A DNA stretch of 39,892 bases from an uncultured Phycisphaerae bacterium (GTDB lineage Bacteria; Planctomycetota; Phycisphaerae; UBA1845; PWPN01), in assembly GCA_938005315.1 (NCBI GenBank), contig CALLOB010000029.1:1-39892 (forward strand). Reading direction: 5' to 3'. Positions 33,918 through 39,892 of this stretch are shown piece by piece; position 1 is the first letter of the stretch; every line of letters begins with the position of its first letter. A model generated the notes under the pieces. That model was not told where the DNA came from, did not search any database, and saw only the letters and a list, made by a program, of their open reading frames with translations. Both the position numbers and the translations under genes were made by a program.

Positions 33918-34892
33918 TCAGCGCGTGCTCTCCATCATCTGCGGCGTCGGCGCCAGCACGGGCGCCTGCGAGTCCAGCGTGCCCGATGCCGCGGACGGCC
34001 CGCCCGCCCCGCCGGTGTCCAGAAGCTGGTCGAACGGCGGGCTGGCGCCGTCCACGACGATCGTCGTGCGCTCCTTGAGCACCTTGGTCAGGTTGCTGAT
34101 CGCCAGGAGGAACTCGGCCAGCCCCGGATCCTGCCGGAAGATCGCGTTGTACTGGGCCGCCCGCCGCTCGCCCTCGGCCACGATCTCGGCGGCCTTGCGG
34201 TCCGCGAAGGCCAGGATCGTCCCGGCGATGCTCTCGGCCGTGTCCTCGATCTGCTTGGCCATGGACTCGCCCTCGCTGATGTACTGGTCGGCCACCGCCT
34301 GCCGCTCCTTCTTCATCGCCTCGAATACCGTCTCCGTGATCCGCTGCGGCAGGGCCAGCTTCTCGATGCCGACGGACTCCACCCGGATGCCGTAAAGCTC
34401 CCTGGCCGCCGGACGCACCGCCTCGAGAATCTCCTGCTCGAGCCGGTCGTAGCGCAGCTCGCTCTCGTCGGTGGACACCAGGTTGGCGAAGTCGTAACGC
34501 GACAGAACCGTCTTCTGGTCGTTGCGGACCCGCGTCTGGAGCTTGCTCTGGGCGTCGGCCATGTCCGCGCACCGGATGCTGAACGTGTAGGGGTCGTCCA
34601 CCCGCCAGCCGACCGCGGTGGTCACGATGACGTTCTTGTTGTCCCGCGTCGGGGCCTCCTCGCCGGTGGTCACCGTCAGCTGGATCCGCCTGTCGTAGAA
34701 GCTCACCCGCTGGATCGGCCAGGGCCATTTGAAGTACAGCCCCGGCTCCCTGCGGACGTCCTGCTCCGTGGCCCGGCCGAAGGTCCGGACCACCGCCACC
34801 TCGGTGAATCGCAGCTGGTAGGTGACCATGTAGGCCACCAGGATCAGCCCCAGCGCCGTTCCGGCGACCAGTGAGGGAATACTGCGGTTCAT
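33918..34892 (-). CDS. SPFH/band-7 (HflC-like) protein
   Basis: This 324-residue protein is closest in layout to HflC: a single N-terminal transmembrane helix (about 6-24), then an SPFH domain beginning FTEVAVVRTFGRATEQD and containing PGLYFKWPWPIQRVSFYDRR, then a coiled-coil with Ala/Glu-rich repeats (ITETVFEAMKKERQAVAD). The ATG at 34892 is preferred over a GTG at 34937 because it puts the membrane helix near the N-terminus, as in the family; GGGAG lies 11 nt upstream. It sits between two other SPFH genes, with gaps of 153 and 60 nt. Confidence 0.85.
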   Translation of the reverse strand: MNRSIPSLVAGTALGLILVAYMVTYQLRFTEVAVVRTFGRATEQDVRREPGLYFKWPWPIQRVSFYDRRIQLTVTTGEEAPTRDNKNVIVTTAVGWRVDDPYTFSIRCADMADAQSKLQTRVRNDQKTVLSRYDFANLVSTDESELRYDRLEQEILEAVRPAARELYGIRVESVGIEKLALPQRITETVFEAMKKERQAVADQYISEGESMAKQIEDTAESIAGTILAFADRKAAEIVAEGERRAAQYNAIFRQDPGLAEFLLAISNLTKVLKERTTIVVDGASPPFDQLLDTGGAGGPSAASGTLDSQAPVLAPTPQMMESTR

Positions 34893-35045
34893 ACGCTCGT
34901 CATCTCCCGGGGACGCCCGCCTCCCGCGGTCCGTCACCCTGTCGCCCGCCGTGCCGGGGCCCCGCGTCCGACGCGATGCCCCCTCCGGCCGGTCCGGAAT
35001 GTCTCCCCGCCCCGGGGAGCGCCGCCTGCGGCGCGGCCGCGGGGT

Positions 35046-37211
35046 TCACTGCGACCGCTGGCTGAACCGCAGGTCGCTGGTCGAGGGATCCTGCAGGTTC
35101 AGCTGATACGTGTGCACGGCCTTGTCCCCGCCGGTGGCGATCACGTACTTGCGGATGTCGGCGATCGACTGCTCCAGGGCCTGCAGGTACTTCCGCATGC
35201 CGTACACCCGCGGTTCGGCGTTCTTGCCGGCGATCTCCTCCAGGAACAGCACCGCCTCGCCGTGGGCCTGGTTCTCCAGCCGCCAGCGCTTCGTGCGGGC
35301 CTCGCTGAGGATCCCCGCGGCCCGGCCGCCCACCGGCAGGATGCCGGAGGCGGCGTCGCCCAGCGCGAGGTCCGACACCTGCGCCTCGGCCTGCCGCACG
35401 GCCTCGGCGTCCACCTGGTCGGGCGGCAGCTTCTCCAGGTCGTTGAGCCGGCGGATCGCCTCGGCCAGGGCCTCGGCCCGTCCGACCTCGCCGGCGACCT
35501 CGGTCAGCCGCTTGCTGTACTTGGCCTGGGCGGAGCGGATCGCCGCGGTGCGCTTCTGCAGCGATCCGATGACGTCCTGGAAGCTCTCGGCGGTCTCCTC
35601 CGGCGGATGCACGCCCTGCAAACCCAGGAACACGATTTCGATCCCCAGGTGCCCGGCGTCGGCCGAGGCCTGGATCGTGCTTCGCAGTTCGCGTTCCAGA
35701 CGCTCCCGCTCGCCGCCCAGCAGCCGCGGCACGTCGATGCTGGCGCAATAGCGCATGATCTCCCGCCGGGCGATCGCGTCGAGCATGCCCTCGGGATTCT
35801 CCAGCGTGGTCAACCAGTCCCAGGCGTCCAGAATGCGGTACTGGATGACCACCGAGACCCTCAACAGGCTCACCGGAACCGCCTCGCCGGTCTTGGCCCC
35901 GCCGGTCCCCTGCGGAACCGCAAGAGTCTCCGCGGCCTGAGGCCGGGTCGTCGGCCCCTTGGTCCCCCCGAGATACTCGGCCAGCTTGGGCGTGGCCACC
36001 AGCACCAGCAGGTGGGGATCCGCCTCGTGCTTGTTGGTCCAGAGGATCAGTTCCTCCTTGGTCTGATCGGTGGTCGGCGGCGGTTGATCGCCGATCTTCA
36101 GCTCGTGCAGCCGCTGGGTGGCCACCTTGTAAACCGCGTCGATCGGCCAGGGATACTTCAGATGCAGGCCCGGCTTGAGCGTGCCGTCGGGACTGCCCGG
36201 CCAGGCGATCCTGCGCCCGAAACGCTCGACCACCCCCTCCTCGTCGGCCTCGATGAACACCAGCGAACTGGCCGCGAACAGCGTCACCGCCGCGAAACCG
36301 ATCAGCGGAACCAGGCTCCGCTGAATCAGCTTGTAGAACCAGGTGGAGGAAACCTCGAAGCCGAACTGGTAATTGATCGCCTCCGCGATCGAGCGGGCGA
36401 TGCCGCCCGGCTCGGTGAACAACCCCAGCAGACGGCTTTCAAACGCCGGCCGCGGCTCCTCGCCCGGCGTCCGGGGGCGGTAGAAGTCCAGGATGAAGTT
36501 GAACAGCGTCTCGGCCGCCAGCACCAGCAGCAGAATCCGCAGAACGTAGGCCAGCACCCGCTCGGGAATCACCGCCTGCCCGTAGTGCAGGGGCGCCAGC
36601 GTGCCGCACACCGCCGCGGCCCCGAGCGTCAGCCCCATCAGCCACGAGGCCCCGCTCCGCAGCATCCGCCATTCGGTCTGCCGGGCCATCCCGGTCAGGT
36701 AGCGCGACAGCAGGAAAGTCAGGAACGCCGCCCCGCCCATGAACCAGATCACGATCGTGGCGTTCTGCACCGCCGGCCATTCCGGGGCGTTCAGCGGCCG
36801 GCCGATCGGCCACGACCAGCGCAGCAGGCCCCCGGCCGTCAGCGAACCGATGATCGCCAGGGTGAACGCCGGCAGCATCCAGCGGTACATGGCCTGCAGC
36901 CGACGGCGGGCCAGCAGCAGGGCCTCGCCCTCGACATCGAAAAGGGCCTCCCCCCCCAGCCCGGAGGCCTGCTCCCGCCGGAGTTCCTCGGTCTCGATGG
37001 CCTCGTCCTGGACCAGCACCCGCTGCTGGTAGATCAGCACCAGAAACAGCCAGATCTCCACCCCCACGGCCGCCATGACCGCCAGCGCCCGGATGGCCTC
37101 CGAGGCGCTCCAGACGGCCATGAGCGTCAGAAAAGCGGCCAGCAAAACCTCCATGCCGAGGCCGACAAGGGCAACGGTCCGGGCTCTGCGATCAGGCCTT
37201 TGAGTGATCAT
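35046..37211 (-). CDS. SPFH/band-7 (HflK-like) protein with polytopic N-terminal domain
   Basis: At 721 residues this is far larger than HflK (about 420). Its first 240 residues contain about six hydrophobic segments (near 12-35, 40-62, 108-130, 150-168, 187-207, 215-240); a further helix near 300-325 precedes the SPFH domain, which starts DEEGVVERFGRRI and contains PGLHLKYPWPIDAVYKV. A long coiled-coil follows to about 680. This combination of a membrane-embedded domain with an SPFH domain is unusual. It is the first gene of the minus-strand SPFH/ABC cluster. The SPFH part is certain; the role of the membrane domain is unknown. Confidence 0.82.
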   Translation of the reverse strand: MITQRPDRRARTVALVGLGMEVLLAAFLTLMAVWSASEAIRALAVMAAVGVEIWLFLVLIYQQRVLVQDEAIETEELRREQASGLGGEALFDVEGEALLLARRRLQAMYRWMLPAFTLAIIGSLTAGGLLRWSWPIGRPLNAPEWPAVQNATIVIWFMGGAAFLTFLLSRYLTGMARQTEWRMLRSGASWLMGLTLGAAAVCGTLAPLHYGQAVIPERVLAYVLRILLLVLAAETLFNFILDFYRPRTPGEEPRPAFESRLLGLFTEPGGIARSIAEAINYQFGFEVSSTWFYKLIQRSLVPLIGFAAVTLFAASSLVFIEADEEGVVERFGRRIAWPGSPDGTLKPGLHLKYPWPIDAVYKVATQRLHELKIGDQPPPTTDQTKEELILWTNKHEADPHLLVLVATPKLAEYLGGTKGPTTRPQAAETLAVPQGTGGAKTGEAVPVSLLRVSVVIQYRILDAWDWLTTLENPEGMLDAIARREIMRYCASIDVPRLLGGERERLERELRSTIQASADAGHLGIEIVFLGLQGVHPPEETAESFQDVIGSLQKRTAAIRSAQAKYSKRLTEVAGEVGRAEALAEAIRRLNDLEKLPPDQVDAEAVRQAEAQVSDLALGDAASGILPVGGRAAGILSEARTKRWRLENQAHGEAVLFLEEIAGKNAEPRVYGMRKYLQALEQSIADIRKYVIATGGDKAVHTYQLNLQDPSTSDLRFSQRSQ

Positions 37212-37309
37212 GCGGGTCCGTTCATGTAATCAGGTCGTGACCGGAGAGGCTGGAACTCCGGTCAGGGTCGAAACCGCAGGCTCTGCCTGCCCGCCCCCGA
37301 TCTGATCTC

Positions 37310-37337
37310 TGGACGGGGGGGCAGCGTACTTTACAAT
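37310..37337 (+). promoter_or_regulatory. Possible promoter for the divergent ABC-2 permease
   Basis: TGGACG at 37310-37315 (4/6 to the -35 consensus) and TACAAT at 37332-37337 (5/6 to -10) are separated by 16 nt. They lie about 120 nt upstream of the start at 37458 in the region shared with the SPFH cluster. Confidence 0.35.
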
Positions 37338-37457
37338 AACACCCCACGGCTGCCAAGCGGCTCCGCCGGCCGTTGGGGGCAGTCCGAGCCGCGGGCCGGA
37401 GCCCGCCGGACCGGTCCGCTTCCTTGTCGCCCGGGCCGCAAGGCCATAGGAAAACCG

Positions 37458-38426
37458 ATGTTCGCAAAGTTCTGGGGTATCGTCGCCAACTGCTTCACCG
37501 AAACGATCCGGCAGCCCATCTACGGCGTGCTCCTGCTGGTCACCACCGGGTTGCTGGTCCTGAACGTCGGTATCGCCGGCTATACCCTCGACGACGACAA
37601 CAAACTCCTCAAAGACCTGGGACTTTCTACGCTTCTGCTGACCGGATTGTTCCTGGCAGCCTTCAGCGCCGCAGGAGTTCTCTCCCGGGAGATCGAGAAC
37701 AAGACCGTCCTGACGGTCATCAGCAAGCCCGTCAGCCGGCCGGTCTTCCTGGCCGGCAAGTTCGCCGGGCTGGCCGGGGCTCTGGCCGTGGCGTTCTACC
37801 TCACCGGCATCGTGTTCCTCCTGACCATGCGGCATAAGGTCCTGGAGCGGGCCAGCCAGCACTTCGACATGCCGGTGATCATTTTCGGTGGATCGGCCCT
37901 GATGGGAGCCATCCTTATCGCCGCATTCTGTAACTATATGTACGACATGCAGTTCCCTTCGTTGTCGGTGGCCCTGGCCGTGCCGCTGATGACCCTGGCC
38001 CTGGTCATGGTCGCGCTGATCGATCCAGAATGGAAAATCCAGTCCTTCGGCAAGGATTTCATGGACGGCCAGTTGATCGGGGCGGCGGTTCTGGTCTTTG
38101 CGATGATCCTGATCCTCACCGCCGCGGCCGTGGCCGCTTCCACCCGTGCCGGCCAGGTGGCGACTCTGGTGATCTGCTCGGTCCTGCTGCTGGTGGGGCT
38201 GGTCTCGGACGCCTGGTTCGGCCAGTACCGCGACACCAGCATCCTCGCCCGGCTGGCTTACTGGTGCACGCCCAATCTGGCTTTCCTGTGGGTCACCGAC
38301 GCCCTGACCCAGGACAACCATATCACCCTGGGGTACGTGGCTCTGGGCCTGAGCTACGCCGGACTGATCGTCCTGGCCTGGCTGCTCCTGGGCGTGGCCC
38401 TTTTCCAGAAACGCGAAGTCGGCTGA
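37458..38426 (+). CDS. ABC-2 type transporter permease, no ATPase alongside
   Basis: This 322-residue protein is an ABC-2-type permease with about six hydrophobic helices (near 18-40, 57-76, 100-121, 140-160, 169-190, 210-260, 290-315). It carries REIENKTVLTVISKP at 77-91, nearly identical to the motif at 79-93 of the permease at 29897-31282, and lacks that protein's large loop. A weak AGGA site lies 7 nt upstream of the ATG. No ATPase gene follows on the plus strand in the window, so it may use the ATPase of the neighbouring minus-strand cluster. Confidence 0.8.
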   Translation: MFAKFWGIVANCFTETIRQPIYGVLLLVTTGLLVLNVGIAGYTLDDDNKLLKDLGLSTLLLTGLFLAAFSAAGVLSREIENKTVLTVISKPVSRPVFLAGKFAGLAGALAVAFYLTGIVFLLTMRHKVLERASQHFDMPVIIFGGSALMGAILIAAFCNYMYDMQFPSLSVALAVPLMTLALVMVALIDPEWKIQSFGKDFMDGQLIGAAVLVFAMILILTAAAVAASTRAGQVATLVICSVLLLVGLVSDAWFGQYRDTSILARLAYWCTPNLAFLWVTDALTQDNHITLGYVALGLSYAGLIVLAWLLLGVALFQKREVG

Positions 38427-38569
38427 CCGACAGCGGGTCTCCGATCAGCGGTGGATTCCGCCCCCACCGCCACCACTCCATGGATTGCCGGGTCGTGACG
38501 AGAGTTCGTCCGGCCCGTGGCGGCGGCGGATCAGGCGGACCCCGCGAGCGTGCGGCGACCTCATCCGGA

Positions 38570-38583
38570 GTTTCCCGGGAAAC
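38570..38583. promoter_or_regulatory. Perfect 14-bp palindrome, parS-like outline
   Basis: GTTTCCCGGGAAAC is a perfect palindrome in the 239-nt intergenic region between the ABC-2 permease and the AsmA-like gene. Its outer arms match the parS consensus (GTTTCACGTGAAAC) and only the central six bases differ (CCCGGG instead of CACGTG). It may be a regulator binding site, a chromosome-partition site variant or chance. Confidence 0.35.
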
Positions 38584-38665
38584 ATTCGCCCGCACCCCCG
38601 GCTACCGGCGTCCGCAAGGCCCGTGCCCCGGGCCGGCCGGTGCACTCCGATGACCGCCCCGCGGA

Positions 38666-39892
38666 TTACCGCTCGCCCAGCACCCGCTTGCGCACCGCGT
38701 GGTAGGCCGTCACCACCGGGTTGTTGCGCACGAACAGCGTCTCGAGGATGCGCTGCGGGGGCAGGAAACGCACCGACTCGTTCTCCAGCACACCCAGTTC
38801 GGTGCGGACCAGCGCCGTCTTGGTGAACAGCGGAATCCGCCCCTGACCGCTGTCGGCCCAGTAGCGGCTGTCGAAGTCCGCCAGGAAATCCAGACCCACC
38901 TCGTACTGCATCTGCCGATCCCGCGGGCCGGCCCCGGGCGCCGTGGCCGGTTCGTTGAAGCCGATCATGTAAAGGTTGTAGTACCGGCCCTGGAAGATCA
39001 TCTGGTGGGTCTGCCGCCCGCTGGGCAGCTTGTCGAACCAGGCATGCATGAAGGTGAAATCGAAGCTCGCCAGGTCCAGCCCCGGAAAGACCTGCGTCAG
39101 CCACCTCGGGGCCGCCCGGCCGGAGATCGTTCCGCCTGAAATCATGAACTCGCCGGAGCCGCTCTCGTAGTTCGCTTCGCCCGGCGGCGGCCGGAGCCGC
39201 TGGTAGGTCTCATCGATCAGGGTGAGCGGACCGGCGGCCTTCATGCCCACGAAGCTCGCGGCCAGGTACGCGTCCACAAGCGGCCCCGGCTGGATGTCGC
39301 GGGCCTCGTACGCCAGGTAGAACATGGGATCTTCCACGTCCAGGTGGGTCTGGAGTTCGCCGGTGACGACGCCGCCGTCGATCAGGCCGGCGAACGTGAG
39401 GTTCAACGGGCCGTACTCCGAGGTCACGCGGGTGGTCAGCGCGTCGATCGTGGCCTCCACGCCACCCGGCAGCGGCGTCCGTACCTGCCCGGCGAAGCTC
39501 TCCAGCGTCAGACTCGCTCCGGCCAGCCGGCGAAGCCATCCGATCACGTCGTCGCCTTCGCCTGACGATTCCGCCCACCCCGTTCCGCCCAGCCCGGCGA
39601 AGATCGCTTCCCGGGCCCGCAGCAGGTCCGGCACGTCGATCCGACCCGCGTTGACCCCCACCCGCGCCCGCCACGCACCTGTTTCCGTCCGCGCATTGCC
39701 CGAAAACGCCCCGTATGAACTCCCCAGGCGGCAGGCAAGGTGCTCGACCGCCGCCTGCCCCGGGCCGATCTGAAGATCGCCGTCCAGGCAGACCGGCTCC
39801 CCGGCCAAAAGAAGACGCAACGCGTCCGCCCGGCACGCCAGACTGTTCAGGACCGTCTCCCCGGGTCCGGCCAGCCCCCGGGTTTCGACCTC
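38666..39892 (-). CDS. AsmA-like envelope protein, C-terminal part, incomplete
   Basis: The frame is open from the stop at 38666 to the right edge, so the true start lies outside the window; a TTG at 39820 is internal. The visible 409 residues have the look of AsmA/TamB-type proteins, which span the periplasm and act in lipid transport or outer-membrane assembly: long beta-strand-rich stretches (VRTPLPGGVEATIDALTTRV, GPLNLTFAGLIDGG), a repeated threshold-like domain, and a conserved C-terminus ending in a basic tail. The domain call is moderate. It does not overlap the neighbouring permease gene, and the palindrome lies between them. Confidence 0.55.
   Translation of the reverse strand, partial: EVETRGLAGPGETVLNSLACRADALRLLLAGEPVCLDGDLQIGPGQAAVEHLACRLGSSYGAFSGNARTETGAWRARVGVNAGRIDVPDLLRAREAIFAGLGGTGWAESSGEGDDVIGWLRRLAGASLTLESFAGQVRTPLPGGVEATIDALTTRVTSEYGPLNLTFAGLIDGGVVTGELQTHLDVEDPMFYLAYEARDIQPGPLVDAYLAASFVGMKAAGPLTLIDETYQRLRPPPGEANYESGSGEFMISGGTISGRAAPRWLTQVFPGLDLASFDFTFMHAWFDKLPSGRQTHQMIFQGRYYNLYMIGFNEPATAPGAGPRDRQMQYEVGLDFLADFDSRYWADSGQGRIPLFTKTALVRTELGVLENESVRFLPPQRILETLFVRNNPVVTAYHAVRKRVLGER

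Overview
The window is GC-rich DNA from a Gram-negative bacterium, most likely a member of the Planctomycetota (Phycisphaerae-like). This is inferred from a fused lpxC/fabZ gene in a lipid A operon, a secreted protein ending in dockerin-like EF-hand repeats, a Tat-exported Gfo/Idh/MocA protein, large secreted carbohydrate-active proteins, a bacterial-microcompartment shell gene and hslVU. I see no rRNA, tRNA, CRISPR array, phage gene or transposase.

Layout. (1) 1-5351, minus strand: a tightly spaced cluster running from a secreted two-repeat protein through a prepilin-like protein, an FmdE-family protein and a ZnuA-like metal-binding lipoprotein to its ABC ATPase; no permease is recognisable before the left edge. 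(2) 5738-10683, plus strand: a lipid A operon ompH-lpxD-lpxC/fabZ-lpxA followed by a Gfo/Idh dehydrogenase that resembles GnnA in context. (3) 10726-12331, minus: a sugar-phosphate isomerase-type TIM barrel and an L-isoaspartyl methyltransferase. (4) 12537-18734, plus: an exported GH38 alpha-mannosidase-like enzyme and an 813-residue protein I cannot identify. (5) 18772-20697, minus: a PduS-like flavin/Fe-S electron-transfer protein and a PduT-like BMC-T shell protein, preceded by a strong intrinsic terminator lying inside the leader. (6) 20841-22957, plus: REP-like hairpins, then an exported beta-helix protein. (7) 23015-27645: hslV-hslU, a small lipoprotein, fxsA and a Tat-exported oxidoreductase. 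(8) 27758-37211, minus: three consecutive SPFH/band-7 (HflK/HflC-like) genes, an ABC-2 ATPase, its permease and a large single-pass protein of unknown function; a second, related ABC-2 permease is transcribed divergently at 37458-38426. (9) 38666-39892, minus: the C-terminal part of an AsmA-like envelope protein that runs off the right edge.

How the genes fit together. Regions 2, 8 and 9 are concerned with building and maintaining the envelope; regions 4 and 6 and the Tat oxidoreductase suggest use of complex glycans. The pduS/pduT pair implies a microcompartment encoded elsewhere in the genome. The parts I think most likely to be undescribed systems are the SPFH-trio/ABC-2 cluster, the secreted-protein/prepilin/FmdE/metal-ABC cluster, and the attenuated pduS-pduT pair.
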